Source of the DNA: Paraclostridium sordellii
GTDB taxonomy: Bacteria > Bacillota > Clostridia > Peptostreptococcales > Peptostreptococcaceae
Assembly: GCF_000953675.1 (NCBI RefSeq)
Contig: NZ_LN679998.1
Span: forward strand, 68,127 to 132,126
Direction of reading: 5' to 3'
DNA length: 64,000 nt
The position numbers and the translations under genes are program-made. Under the pieces are notes generated by a model. The model had not been told where the DNA came from and searched no databases. It worked only from the letters and a program-made list of their open reading frames with translations. Below, one piece after another: positions 54,437-63,904 of this stretch; position 1 is the first letter of the stretch; each line of letters opens with the position of its first letter.

Positions 54437-56803
54437 ATGCAAAGAAGCTTAGTGGCTAGTAAAAACAATATATCTTTAAAGAATATTATAAAATTTAGTA
54501 TCCTAGATTCAAATACATTGATTTTATGTATGATAGGGTTCCTACTTAGTAGGGCTATGGTGGTTGATAATATAGCACCATTGGGTGTTGCCTTTTTTAT
54601 ATGTGTATCAACAATTGACAAATATAAAAATCCTGTTTTTATAGCTACTATAGCAGGAACTTTGATTTCGTTTAATCAAAGCTCTAATATTATAAAATAT
54701 GTTATCTGTTTAATATTTATTCAACTTATATCAAAAAATATTAAAAATATAAAATCTATAAATAAATTATCTACTATAGGTATGTTAATAATACTACCTT
54801 TATCCATTGGACAAGCTCTTATATTTGGTAATTATGTTTACAACGTTAGTATAGCCTTAGTAGAATGTGTTCTTATGTTTATAAGTACATACATATTTTA
54901 TTATGGAGTCTCGATTATAAATAAGAGAGCTTCAAGGAAAGTCACCTCAAGTGAGGAAATCATAGCATTAACAATAATAATTACATTTAGCATAATAGGT
55001 ATAGGAAATATAAATATATTTGGGGTTTCTGTTCGAAATGTACTTTCTAATATGATGATAATTTTATTTGCAATATCAGGGGGAGCAGCTCTAGGAGCTT
55101 CGAGTGGAGTAATTATTGGACTAGTTTATTTTATAAATAACTTAACATCTAGTTTATATATGGGAATATATTCTTTTGCAGGGTTAATAGCAGGAGGGTT
55201 TAATAAAGTAAATAAATACTTAAGTATAGCAGGATATATATTGGGATGGAGTGTTATATATATATATACTTCAGGAGCTGGAGCTAGTTTTATGGAAATG
55301 AGAGATATACTTATAGCTAGTGCTTTAGTAGTGTTAATCCCAGATGAATTTATAAATAATATTAGTAAGTTTTTTAGGATAGATTCAGGAGTTAGTGATG
55401 GAATAGAAGATTATTTAGATCGAAGTAGAGAGATAACTAACAATAGGTTAAGGGGGATGTATAAGACCTATTCTGATTTAGCAAATACTTTTGATAGAAT
55501 CAGAGAAAAAGAAAAAATACTTGATCAAAAAGATATAGCTCATGTTATAGATATGGTTCATAATGATGAGTGTAAAAAATGTGGGATGAAAAGGAGATGT
55601 TGGGAAGCTAAGTTCAATTATACATATACTATGTTTAATAGGATATTAGAACAATTAGAAGAGAATGGTGAACTTTCTTTAGATAATATACCTATTGATT
55701 TTAAAAAAGATTGTATTAAACCAGAAAGTATTGTTAAAACGTCAAATTATTATTATAAAATGTTTGTACTTGATTATAGTTGGCAACAAAAGTTTTCTGA
55801 AAATAGAAAGCTTGTAGCTAACCAAATAAGATATATGTCTAAGTCTATAGAGTGTATGGCAACTGAATTAGATAGAGATATAACCTTTGACATGGATATG
55901 GAAAGAAATATATTAGTAGAGTTAGATAGAAATGGTATAAGTGTTAAAAAATTAAATTATATATCTAAAGATAAAGATGAATTTGAGGTGTTGATTGAAA
56001 AAGAGATATGTAAAGATAATAAATTATGTGAAAATAAAATAGTTAATATTGTATCAAAAATAGTAGGACAAGAACTTGTAGCTAATAAGGTTGGGTGTAC
56101 ATGTTTAGGAGAAAGTTGCAAAATAAAACTATCTAAAAAACAAGAGTATAGAGTTATAACAGAAGTATCTAATATGTCAAAGGATGGATATATTATATCT
56201 GGAGATAATTATACTTATATGGAAGTATCAGAAGGTAAATATATGATGGCTATAAGTGATGGTATGGGAAAAGGGAGAAAAGCTTATGAAGAGTCATCTG
56301 TGACAATAGATATACTAGAAAAAATGATGGATTCTAAGATTGATGAAGAAATAATAATTGATACCATAAACAACATATTAATGCTTAAATCATCAGATGA
56401 AATGTTCTCAACACTAGATTTAGCTATGGTTGATTTAAATAAAGGTATATTAAATACTATAAAAATGGGGGCTTGTTCAACATATATTAAAAGAGATAAT
56501 GGTGATATAGAATTGATTTCTACTGAATCTCTTCCTGTTGGAATATTATCTGATGTAAATATAGAAAGAGATAGTAGGAAATTAAAAGATGGGGATTATA
56601 TAATAATGGTATCTGATGGAATTATAGATGCAGGAAAAAATAAAAACTTAGGAGATAATTGGTTAATTTATTTTCTTAAAAACTTAGATATATCAAATCC
56701 TAAAGATATATCTAAAGATATTTTAAATAAAGCTTTAGATATACAAAATGATAATATATATGATGATATGACTGTACTAGTTAGCAAAATTTATAAAAAT
56801 TAG
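54437..56803 (+). CDS. spoIIE: Stage II sporulation protein E (PP2C phosphatase)
   Basis: The protein has 788 aa. About ten helices fill the N-terminal part (to about residue 320), then comes a central region with a Cys-rich segment (CKKCGMKRRC) and the PP2C phosphatase domain, with metal Asp608 (SDGMGKG) and Asp727 (VSDGIIDAG). SpoIIE dephosphorylates SpoIIAA to free sigma-F in the forespore and works at the polar septum. GGGGAGG precedes the ATG. A Spo0A-type promoter lies upstream. No clear terminator follows. Confidence 0.95.
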   Translation: MQRSLVASKNNISLKNIIKFSILDSNTLILCMIGFLLSRAMVVDNIAPLGVAFFICVSTIDKYKNPVFIATIAGTLISFNQSSNIIKYVICLIFIQLISKNIKNIKSINKLSTIGMLIILPLSIGQALIFGNYVYNVSIALVECVLMFISTYIFYYGVSIINKRASRKVTSSEEIIALTIIITFSIIGIGNINIFGVSVRNVLSNMMIILFAISGGAALGASSGVIIGLVYFINNLTSSLYMGIYSFAGLIAGGFNKVNKYLSIAGYILGWSVIYIYTSGAGASFMEMRDILIASALVVLIPDEFINNISKFFRIDSGVSDGIEDYLDRSREITNNRLRGMYKTYSDLANTFDRIREKEKILDQKDIAHVIDMVHNDECKKCGMKRRCWEAKFNYTYTMFNRILEQLEENGELSLDNIPIDFKKDCIKPESIVKTSNYYYKMFVLDYSWQQKFSENRKLVANQIRYMSKSIECMATELDRDITFDMDMERNILVELDRNGISVKKLNYISKDKDEFEVLIEKEICKDNKLCENKIVNIVSKIVGQELVANKVGCTCLGESCKIKLSKKQEYRVITEVSNMSKDGYIISGDNYTYMEVSEGKYMMAISDGMGKGRKAYEESSVTIDILEKMMDSKIDEEIIIDTINNILMLKSSDEMFSTLDLAMVDLNKGILNTIKMGACSTYIKRDNGDIELISTESLPVGILSDVNIERDSRKLKDGDYIIMVSDGIIDAGKNKNLGDNWLIYFLKNLDISNPKDISKDILNKALDIQNDNIYDDMTVLVSKIYKN

Positions 56804-56818
56804 AATAAAACTCACAAC

Positions 56819-57129
56819 TTATTCACAATATGTGGATTAAATGTGGATAAGTTGTGGATATAAGAAAGCTTTTAAAATATCATTAAATTATTGGAATTAC
56901 AATATTCGACAAAATAGGTTATAAAATAAAATTAAAATTTTAAAAATTACTGTCAAAAAAGAAAAAAATATCAACATTTTATAAAAAAATATGTTAATAA
57001 GTCTGTAAAAAATGTTGATAAATTATAAAATTAAATTGTTAATATAAATGATGTGTTTATAAAAATATTGAAATTTACGTATTTATAGGCATTAAACTTA
57101 TGTTGATATGTTGATAAGTATGTTGATAA
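56819..57129. other. Gene-free stretch with a cluster of DnaA-box-like 9-mers
   Basis: The 414 bases between spoIIE and the peptidase hold no gene. Four DnaA-box forms lie within 43 bases: TTATTCACA (56819-56827), TGTGGATTA (56831-56839), the perfect box TGTGGATAA (56842-56850, minus orientation) and TGTGGATAT (56853-56861). After ~150 very AT-rich bases come TGTTGATAA at 57013-57021, 57109-57117 and 57121-57129 and TGTTGATAT at 57101-57109 (one to two changes from consensus). There is no dnaA, dnaN or rpmH in the window, so it is more likely a DnaA-binding control or titration site than the origin. Confidence 0.6.
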
Positions 57130-57177
57130 CTTGATATACTTATTTTTCTAAAATTGAATAATATAAACCCAAAAAGC

Positions 57178-57210
57178 CATCCTAATATTAATAAAATTAG
57201 TGAAAGGATG
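57178..57210 (+). promoter_or_regulatory. Hairpin that can hide the ribosome binding site of the peptidase gene
   Basis: CATCCT (57178-57183) pairs with AGGATG (57205-57210), which contains the Shine-Dalgarno of the ATG at 57218. Alternative inner pairing CTAAT/ATTAG is also possible. Confidence 0.35.
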
Positions 57211-57217
57211 AATTTTT

Positions 57218-59116
57218 ATGGGGAAAAATATATACAAATTTATAACAATAGCAATAGTTATAATAGTATTTTCATCTATACTATTAGTTAAAGATATTAA
57301 AGAAAATTCAACTTTATCGAGTGAAAAAGCGATAGAAACTATGGAAGATAAAAATAAAGAGCCTATAAATAAAGAAATAAAAAAGAAAACTATAAATACA
57401 TCATGGAATTTATCTAAATTATATAAAAATAAGAATGATTGGAAATCTAATTTAAAAAGTTTTAATAAAGAGATTAAAGAGCTTGAAAATTATATAGGAA
57501 AGGTTACCAAATCTAACAAACATTTACTGTATGCACTTAAAATAAAAGAAAGTTTAGATTCTAAAATTGAGGGTTTATATGCATATGTATCTTTAAATAG
57601 AGATATAAACAAAAAGTCATATGAATTTATAGAGATGGATAAAGAAATTGATAAATCATATAAAAAGTATGATTTAATTTGTTCTCAACTAGAAAGAGAA
57701 ATTTTAAGCTTATCTAATAAAGAATATAAAAATTTAATAAATGATAAAAATGTATTTAATAAATATGGAATGTATTTAAACGATATAAGAAGAAATAAAG
57801 ATCACTATTTAAAATCAGATGAAGAAAAGTTGTTAAGTAATATAGGGGAAATATCTCAATTACCTAAAGAAGTATATGATTTATTTATAAATATGGATAA
57901 AAAGTCATCACTTAACCCATCTCAATATTCAACTGCCATAGAGAGTATGAATAGAGATGAAAGAAAAAGAGCTTTTGAAAATGAATCTGTATTATATAAT
58001 GATAATATAAATATGTTATCGGGATTATTTATTGGACAGGTTAAGAAAAATATATTTTATTCAGATGTTAGAGGATATAAAAACTCTAGAGAAATGTATA
58101 TTTCTGGTGATGATATAAATCCAAAAGTTTATGATAGCTTAATTAACACTGTGAATAAAAACTTAGATGGGCTTCATAAATATATTAGTCTTAGAAAAGA
58201 GGTTTTAAATATAGATAATATTCATATTTATGATATGCATAATCCTATAATAGAACCTGTGGAAAATAATATAACATATGAAAGAGCACAAGAAATTATA
58301 TATGCAGCTTTGAATCCATTAGGGAAAGAATATGGAGATGTTTTATATAAAGCATTCAATGAAAGATGGATAGATGTTTACTCTAATGATAATAAGGTTG
58401 GAGGTGCATATAGTTTATCAGTTTATAATACTCATCCATATATTTTAATGAACTATAGTGGAAATTTAGACTCTGTATCAACCACTGCTCATGAATTAGG
58501 ACATGCAGTATATAGCCATATGAGTTCTAAGAATCAAAATTATTTAAATTCAAAACCTAGTATATTTACTCATGAAGTAGCATCTGTGACTAACGAAGCT
58601 TTATTATATGAGATGTTAATAAAAAATGCTAAAAATAAAAATGAGAAAGCATATTATCTAACTCAATATATAGATTTAATAAAAGATACACTATTTACTC
58701 AAACTATGTATGCTGAATTCGAAAACTTAATACACTCTAAGCTAGAAAAGGGTGAAAATATAAATGTACTCGTGTTAAATGATGTGTGGGGTGATTTGCT
58801 TAAAAAATATTACGGTAAGGATTTTCATGTAGATCAACTAGCAAAAGTAGGATGGTCTAGAATCCCACATTTTTATAATAGTTTTTATGTTTATAAGTAT
58901 GCAACAGGATGTAGTGCCGCAATATCATTTTCTCAAGATATATTAAAAAATGGACCTGAAAACTATTTAAATTTCCTTAAAAAAGGTGGATCTAACTACC
59001 CTATAGATTTACTAAAACAAAGTGGAATAAACTTATATAGCAATAAGCCTATAGACCAAACTGCAGAAAAGTTTAATAAGTTAGTTTTAGAATTAGAAAA
59101 GCTAATAGAAAATTAA
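57218..59116 (+). CDS. Membrane-anchored M3 peptidase, oligoendopeptidase F-like
   Basis: The protein has 632 aa. The C-terminal ~560 residues look like PepF-type oligoendopeptidase: zinc motif HELGH (425-429) with a later glutamate in FTHEVASVTNEALL. Unlike normal cytoplasmic PepF, it begins with a short basic end and one hydrophobic helix (about 8-24), followed by a Lys/Glu-rich linker (27-65). It is therefore probably anchored and active outside the membrane. The gene is transcribed alone after the DnaA-box-like region. Confidence 0.87.
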   Translation: MGKNIYKFITIAIVIIVFSSILLVKDIKENSTLSSEKAIETMEDKNKEPINKEIKKKTINTSWNLSKLYKNKNDWKSNLKSFNKEIKELENYIGKVTKSNKHLLYALKIKESLDSKIEGLYAYVSLNRDINKKSYEFIEMDKEIDKSYKKYDLICSQLEREILSLSNKEYKNLINDKNVFNKYGMYLNDIRRNKDHYLKSDEEKLLSNIGEISQLPKEVYDLFINMDKKSSLNPSQYSTAIESMNRDERKRAFENESVLYNDNINMLSGLFIGQVKKNIFYSDVRGYKNSREMYISGDDINPKVYDSLINTVNKNLDGLHKYISLRKEVLNIDNIHIYDMHNPIIEPVENNITYERAQEIIYAALNPLGKEYGDVLYKAFNERWIDVYSNDNKVGGAYSLSVYNTHPYILMNYSGNLDSVSTTAHELGHAVYSHMSSKNQNYLNSKPSIFTHEVASVTNEALLYEMLIKNAKNKNEKAYYLTQYIDLIKDTLFTQTMYAEFENLIHSKLEKGENINVLVLNDVWGDLLKKYYGKDFHVDQLAKVGWSRIPHFYNSFYVYKYATGCSAAISFSQDILKNGPENYLNFLKKGGSNYPIDLLKQSGINLYSNKPIDQTAEKFNKLVLELEKLIEN

Positions 59117-59153
59117 TCATAGAATGAATTTGAAAATAGTGGTAGAATATATA

Positions 59154-59182
59154 AAAAGCCCTGTCTTAACTAGGGCTTTTAG
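59154..59182 (+). terminator. Terminator after the M3 peptidase
   Basis: AAAAGCCCT/AGGGCTTTT with a 9-base loop, T's in the right arm. Confidence 0.8.
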
Positions 59183-59253
59183 TGTCTGATTACAAATTAA
59201 TTAAAATATGAATACAAGATATGTAAAATGTTAATTATTGATGAGGTGATAAC

Positions 59254-59364
59254 ATGTCGAAAGCTAGTACTAAGAAATCTAGTAGAGTGATAGCTTTAGC
59301 TATTATAGGTGTTTTAGTTCTTTCTAGTGTAGCAGGAGTATTAAGTTTATTCATAGGAATGTAA
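59254..59364 (+). CDS. Small membrane peptide, 36 aa
   Basis: A short frame with a clear ribosome binding site (GAGGTGAT, 59243-59250) encodes a basic Ser/Lys N-terminus ([11 protein letters not shown]) and one hydrophobic helix (about 12-34). Its make-up resembles the short single-helix proteins grouped as DUF4044 in Firmicutes, but I am not certain. The next gene, a transaldolase, starts 20 bases later and may share the transcript. Confidence 0.65.
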   Translation: MSKASTKKSSRVIALAIIGVLVLSSVAGVLSLFIGM

Positions 59365-59384
59365 ATTTAAGGAGGAATAATAAG

Positions 59385-60032
59385 ATGAAACTATTTATAG
59401 ATACTGCAAATGTAGATGAAATAAAAGAAATAAACTCATGGGGAGTTATAGAAGGTGTTACTACAAATCCATCTTTAATAGCGAAAGAAGGAAGAATTTT
59501 TGAAAATGTAGTAAAAGAAATTACTGAAATAGTAGATGGACCTATCTCTGCAGAAGTTATCTCTATGGAAAGCGAAGGGATGATAAAAGAAGGAGAAGAA
59601 TTAAGTAAAATTCATGAAAATATAGTTGTAAAGATACCTATGTGTGCGGAAGGATTAAAGGCTGTTGCAGCTTTATCTAAAAAAGGTATAAAAACTAATG
59701 TAACTTTAATATTCTCAGCAAACCAAGCTTTACTTGCAGCTAAAGCAGGTGCTTCATACGTAAGTCCTTTTGTTGGAAGATTAGATGATATAGGACAAGA
59801 AGGTATAATGCTAATAGAAGAAGTTGCTGAAATATTTAATGTTCATGGAATAGAGACTGAAATAATATCAGCAAGTATAAGACACCCTCAACATGTTTTA
59901 ACTTCAGCTAAAGCAGGAGCAGATATAGCTACAATACCATATAAAGTATTTAAACAAATGTTAGGACATCCTATGACTGATATAGGAATAGATAAATTCT
60001 TAAAAGATTGGGAAAGTGTACCTAAAAACTAA
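59385..60032 (+). CDS. tal: Transaldolase / fructose-6-phosphate aldolase family (TalC/MipB)
   Basis: The protein has 215 aa, the short single-barrel form. The Schiff-base lysine is Lys83 in VVKIPM, with TTNPSL (26-31) near the N-terminus. The family includes transaldolases of the pentose phosphate pathway and fructose-6-phosphate aldolases; in Firmicutes with glpX-rho nearby it is usually called transaldolase. AAGGAGG precedes the ATG. Confidence 0.92.
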   Translation: MKLFIDTANVDEIKEINSWGVIEGVTTNPSLIAKEGRIFENVVKEITEIVDGPISAEVISMESEGMIKEGEELSKIHENIVVKIPMCAEGLKAVAALSKKGIKTNVTLIFSANQALLAAKAGASYVSPFVGRLDDIGQEGIMLIEEVAEIFNVHGIETEIISASIRHPQHVLTSAKAGADIATIPYKVFKQMLGHPMTDIGIDKFLKDWESVPKN

Positions 60033-60034
60033 TA

Positions 60035-60070
60035 AAAAAGACGATAATTTAAAATTATCGTCTTTTTTTT
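60035..60070 (+). terminator. Transaldolase terminator
   Basis: AAAAAGACGATAAT/ATTATCGTCTTTTT with a 5-base loop and a run of eight T's. Confidence 0.9.
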
Positions 60071-60208
60071 TGAAAACTTCGTTTTTTAAAAGCTATAAAG
60101 GAATTATATAATACACTAAATACCTTTTTTAGAACTAAATGTGTTTACTATTTATTAAATGTGATATATAATTTTGGTAGATATTATCGAACTAAGGAGA
60201 TGGGTTTT

Positions 60209-61207
60209 ATGGATAGAAATTTAGCGTTAGAATTAGTTAGAGTTACGGAAGCAGCAGCATTAGTTTCATCTCAATTCATGGGTAGAGGAGATAAAAATGG
60301 AGCAGATGGAGCAGCTGTAGAAGCTATGAGAAGAGCATTTGAGACTGTTAAGATAGATGGAGAAGTTGTCATAGGCGAAGGGGAATTGGATGAAGCTCCT
60401 ATGTTATATATAGGAGAAAAAGTTGGTATGGCTACAGAAGACAGTATGAAAGTTGACATAGCAGTAGACCCGTTAGATGGAACTACATTAATTGCTAAAG
60501 GACTACCAAATGTTATATCTGTTATTGCTATGGGTAAAAAAGGAAGTTTACTTAAGGCTCCGGATACTTATATGAAAAAAATTATAGTAGGGCCAAAGGC
60601 TAAAGGGTGTATAGATTTAAACGCAAGTGTTGAAGAAAATATAAAAAGTGTAGCAAGAGCTTTGAACAAGAAAACTACAGAAATGACTATAACAGTACAG
60701 GATAGAGAAAGACATAACTATATATTTGAAGCAGCTAGAAAACTTGGAACTAGAATAAAAATGTTCGGAGATGGAGATGTTGCAGCAGGAATAGCAACTT
60801 GCTTTGAAGATACAGGAATAGATATGCTCATGGGAATTGGAGGAGGACCAGAAGGTGTAATAACAGCTGCAGCTATAAAATGTATGGGTGGAGATATGCA
60901 AGCTCAAATATATCCTTTAAGTGAAGAAGAAAGAATTAGATGTCATGAAATGAATTTAACTGATGAAGACATAGATAAAGTTTTATCTTTAGAGGATTTA
61001 GCTAAAGGGGATGAATTATTCTTTGCTGCCACTGGAATAACGGATGGAGACTTACTAAAAGGGATCGTGAGTCTTGGAAACAACAGGATTACAACTAATT
61101 CTGTTGTAATGAGAGCTAAGACTGGAACGATAAGATTTGTTGATGCTATACATTCAATAGAAAAAAATGATATATTAACCGATTTAATGGGTAAATATAG
61201 TATATAA
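60209..61207 (+). CDS. glpX: Class II fructose-1,6-bisphosphatase
   Basis: The protein has 332 aa from ATG 60209 after AAGGAGAT; a longer frame from 60161 lacks a ribosome binding site. It removes the 1-phosphate in gluconeogenesis. Visible are GRGDKNGADGAAVEAMR (about 25-41), GEGELDEAPML and DPLDGTTL (about 85-92), which hold the metal-binding acids, and GIGGGPEGVI. The glpX-rho-rpmE order is common in Firmicutes. Confidence 0.95.
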   Translation: MDRNLALELVRVTEAAALVSSQFMGRGDKNGADGAAVEAMRRAFETVKIDGEVVIGEGELDEAPMLYIGEKVGMATEDSMKVDIAVDPLDGTTLIAKGLPNVISVIAMGKKGSLLKAPDTYMKKIIVGPKAKGCIDLNASVEENIKSVARALNKKTTEMTITVQDRERHNYIFEAARKLGTRIKMFGDGDVAAGIATCFEDTGIDMLMGIGGGPEGVITAAAIKCMGGDMQAQIYPLSEEERIRCHEMNLTDEDIDKVLSLEDLAKGDELFFAATGITDGDLLKGIVSLGNNRITTNSVVMRAKTGTIRFVDAIHSIEKNDILTDLMGKYSI

Positions 61208-61216
61208 AAGTTCATA

Positions 61217-61254
61217 AAATAAAACTATTTTGCTTGAATAGTTTTATTTTTTTA
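61217..61254 (+). terminator. glpX terminator
   Basis: AAATAAAACTATT/AATAGTTTTATTT with a 7-base loop and TTTTTTTA. Confidence 0.85.
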
Positions 61255-61258
61255 TTTG

Positions 61259-61288
61259 TTGACCATAATGTATAAATAGTGATAATAT
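61259..61288 (+). promoter_or_regulatory. Probable rho promoter
   Basis: TTGACC (61259-61264), 18-base spacer, TAATAT (61283-61288), directly after the glpX terminator. The leader would be ~95 bases, with no clear regulatory fold. Confidence 0.55.
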
Positions 61289-61388
61289 TAAGAATAACTG
61301 TTTAGAATAAACAATGTAAACTTTTCATTTGCACGCCTTTAATTTCCAAATAAAAACTGTAATGATATTATGGGATAGGAGGATTCTT

Positions 61389-62864
61389 TTGAATATAAAA
61401 GATATAAATTTAGAGAATTTAAATGACATGACTCTAGTGCAATTAAAAGAACTGGGTAAGGAACTAGGGATTAAGTCTTTAAGCAAATATAAAAAGAATG
61501 AGTTAATAGAAATTATAAGTGAGAAAAAAAGTAAAGATATGATAGATAACAAAAAAGAAAATGAAAAAGAAATTAAAAGTGAACAAAAACAAAGTTTAGA
61601 TAAACAAGAAAACAAACAAGAAAATAAAACATTTGAAAATAGAAATCATGAAAACAAACAAGCAAGATATAACCATCAAAGCAACAACAAGTCTTCTTAT
61701 AATGTAAAAGAAGTTGATGAAGCAAAAATAGTTGATGAATTTAATACATCTAAAGATGATGAGGTAATGGGTGTACTAGAAATACTACCTGATGGGTTTG
61801 GATTTTTAAGAGGGCCTAATTACTTATCTACAGAACATGATGTATATGTATCTCCATCTCAGATTAGAAGATTTAATATGAAGACTGGAGACAAAGTTAA
61901 AGGGATTACTAGACATCCAAAAAGTGGTGAAAAATTCAGAGCTTTATTATATGTACAAAAAATAAATGATGAAAATCCTGAAACAGCAACAAAAAGAAGA
62001 GCTTTCGAAACTTTAACACCTATATATCCAGAAGAGAAACTTACTCTTGAGAAATATCAAAATGAAATTTCTACAAGATTAATAGATTTAATCTCTCCTA
62101 TAGGTAAAGGACAAAGAGGTCTAATAGTTGCTCCACCAAAGGCAGGTAAAACTGTTCTTTTAAAGAGTGTTGCAAATAGTATAGTAAAAAATCATCCAGA
62201 TGTAGAGTTAATAGTTCTTTTAATTGATGAAAGACCTGAAGAGGTTACTGATATGCAAGAATCTATAGATGCTGATGTAATTTATTCTACTTTTGATCAA
62301 GTTTCAAGTCATCATGTAAAAGTAGCTGAAATGGTCTTAAATAGAGCACAAAGACTTGTTGAACATGGAAAAGACGTTGTCATATTGCTAGATAGTATTA
62401 CAAGGTTAGCAAGAGCATACAATTTAAGCATATCTCCCACAGGAAGAACTTTATCTGGAGGATTAGATCCAGGAGCACTTCATGGACCAAAAAAATTCTT
62501 TGGAGCTGCTAGAAATATAAGACAAGGTGGATCTTTAACAATACTTGCAACTGCTTTAGTTGAAACTGGATCTAGAATGGATGATGTTATATTTGAAGAG
62601 TTCAAGGGAACTGGAAATATGGAACTTCATTTAGATAGAAAACTAGCTGAGAAAAGAGTGTTCCCAGCAGTAGATATTTACAAATCAGGAACTAGAAGAG
62701 AAGACTTATTATTAACTGAGGAAGAGAAGGCTGCCCTTTGGAAACTTAGAAAAGAAATGAGTAATAATTCGGTATATGAGGTTACTGATAAAGTACTAGA
62801 AATACTAAAAAGAACTAAGGATAACAAGACGTTTATAAAGTATATAAAAGAGGCTTTAAACTAG
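61389..62864 (+). CDS. rho: Transcription termination factor Rho
   Basis: The protein has 491 aa. The start is TTG 61389, 6 bases after AGGAGG. Rho is a hexameric RNA translocase. Domains are an N-terminal helical Rho_N part (1-47), a polar Lys/Glu/Asn/Gln-rich insert (about 48-105), the cold-shock-like RNA-binding domain (about 125-200: GFLRGPNY) and the ATPase with P-loop PPKAGKT (249-255), DERPEEV and [10 protein letters not shown]. The insert is absent in E. coli Rho and resembles those of other clostridia. Confidence 0.95.
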   Translation: MNIKDINLENLNDMTLVQLKELGKELGIKSLSKYKKNELIEIISEKKSKDMIDNKKENEKEIKSEQKQSLDKQENKQENKTFENRNHENKQARYNHQSNNKSSYNVKEVDEAKIVDEFNTSKDDEVMGVLEILPDGFGFLRGPNYLSTEHDVYVSPSQIRRFNMKTGDKVKGITRHPKSGEKFRALLYVQKINDENPETATKRRAFETLTPIYPEEKLTLEKYQNEISTRLIDLISPIGKGQRGLIVAPPKAGKTVLLKSVANSIVKNHPDVELIVLLIDERPEEVTDMQESIDADVIYSTFDQVSSHHVKVAEMVLNRAQRLVEHGKDVVILLDSITRLARAYNLSISPTGRTLSGGLDPGALHGPKKFFGAARNIRQGGSLTILATALVETGSRMDDVIFEEFKGTGNMELHLDRKLAEKRVFPAVDIYKSGTRREDLLLTEEEKAALWKLRKEMSNNSVYEVTDKVLEILKRTKDNKTFIKYIKEALN

Positions 62865-62875
62865 ATAGAAAACTC

Positions 62876-62904
62876 TTGAACGCTAAATAATCTTATGTTA
62901 TAAT
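62876..62904 (+). promoter_or_regulatory. rpmE promoter
   Basis: TTGAAC (62876-62881), 17-base spacer, TATAAT (62899-62904). Confidence 0.7.
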
Positions 62905-62977
62905 GGTGTAGTTGAATGATGAAAAACGAAAAGTTAATATAATTAATTTCGAAAAGTAAGGAGAAGAGGTGACAAAT

Positions 62978-63178
62978 ATGCAAAAAGATATACAACCAAA
63001 ATACCAAGAAGTTGAAGTACGTTGTGCTTGTGGTAACACATTCGTAGCAGGATCAACTAAAGATGAAATAAAAGTTGAGATATGTTCAGAATGCCATCCT
63101 TTCTATACTGGAAAGCAAAAGAATATAGAAGCTGGTGGAAGAATAGACAAGTTCAAGAAGAGATTCAAAATCGACTAA
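62978..63178 (+). CDS. rpmE: Ribosomal protein L31 (zinc type)
   Basis: The protein has 66 aa from ATG 62978, with GAGGTG well spaced; a GTG at 62969 lies within that site. Four Cys (CACGNTF and [12 protein letters not shown]) mark the zinc-binding C+ form, so this is the zinc-replete paralogue. [11 protein letters not shown] closes the protein. It is part of the 50S subunit and lies after rho as in many Firmicutes. Confidence 0.96.
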   Translation: MQKDIQPKYQEVEVRCACGNTFVAGSTKDEIKVEICSECHPFYTGKQKNIEAGGRIDKFKKRFKID

Positions 63179-63188
63179 TAGTAAATAC

Positions 63189-63218
63189 GGAGTTGGCTTG
63201 CCAACTCCTATTTTATTT
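63189..63218 (+). terminator. rpmE terminator
   Basis: GGAGTTGGC/GCCAACTCC with a TT loop, then TATTTTATTT. Confidence 0.8.
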
Positions 63219-63235
63219 ATATAGGAGGATTAGTG

Positions 63236-63811
63236 ATGTATAGACCAATTAATCATGGGTACATAGAGGTTGTGATAGGTCCTATGTATAGTGGCAAAAG
63301 TGAGGAACTTATAAGAAGATTAAAAAGAGCTAGAATTGCAAAACAAAATGTGGTTGTTTTTAAGCCTATTATAGATGATAGATATAGTAAAGAAGATGTT
63401 GTATCACATAGTGGATACACAATAAATGCTATACCTATAAAAGACTCATCAGAAATGATGGATTATATAAATGATGATACTCAAGTTGTTGGTATAGATG
63501 AAGTACAATTTTTTGATGATAAAATTGTAGATGAAGCTATTAAGTTAGCTGATAATGGGGTAAGGGTTATAGCAGCAGGATTAGATATGGATTTTAAAGG
63601 AGAACCTTTTGGGCCGACTCCAAGACTTTTAGCCGTAGCAGAATTTGTAGATAAGATACAGGCTATATGTTCTGTTTGTGGACAACCAGCAACAAGATCT
63701 CAAAGACTTATAAATGGAGAACCAGCTAGATATGATGAACCTATAATACAAGTTGGAGCTGTTGAAAGTTATGAGGCTAGATGTAGAAAATGTCATGTAG
63801 TTAAAAAGTAA
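63236..63811 (+). CDS. tdk: Thymidine kinase
   Basis: The protein has 191 aa from ATG 63236 (AGGAGGAT, spacing 5-7). It phosphorylates thymidine in salvage, feeding dTMP to Tmk encoded at the other end of the window. Walker A GPMYSGKS (15-22), the DEVQFF stretch with the acidic residue near 85, and zinc cysteines (CSVCGQ and CRKCH) are present. The rho-rpmE-tdk order is typical. Confidence 0.95.
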   Translation: MYRPINHGYIEVVIGPMYSGKSEELIRRLKRARIAKQNVVVFKPIIDDRYSKEDVVSHSGYTINAIPIKDSSEMMDYINDDTQVVGIDEVQFFDDKIVDEAIKLADNGVRVIAAGLDMDFKGEPFGPTPRLLAVAEFVDKIQAICSVCGQPATRSQRLINGEPARYDEPIIQVGAVESYEARCRKCHVVKK

Positions 63812-63829
63812 CTATATAAAATACATAGT

Positions 63830-63854
63830 AAACACCTTTTAGGTGTTTTTTCTT
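63830..63854 (+). terminator. tdk terminator
   Basis: AAACACCT/AGGTGTTT with a TTT loop, then TTTCTTTA. Confidence 0.8.
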
Positions 63855-63904
63855 TATTTATATAGTAGTATTATATATAATATTATAAAAATCGAGGTGG
63901 GGCG

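Noticed and set aside
56804-57217. The main chromosomal origin
   Set aside because: Although the boxes look origin-like, no dnaA, dnaN or rpmH is present and the boxes are mostly degenerate. I keep it as a DnaA-binding candidate only.
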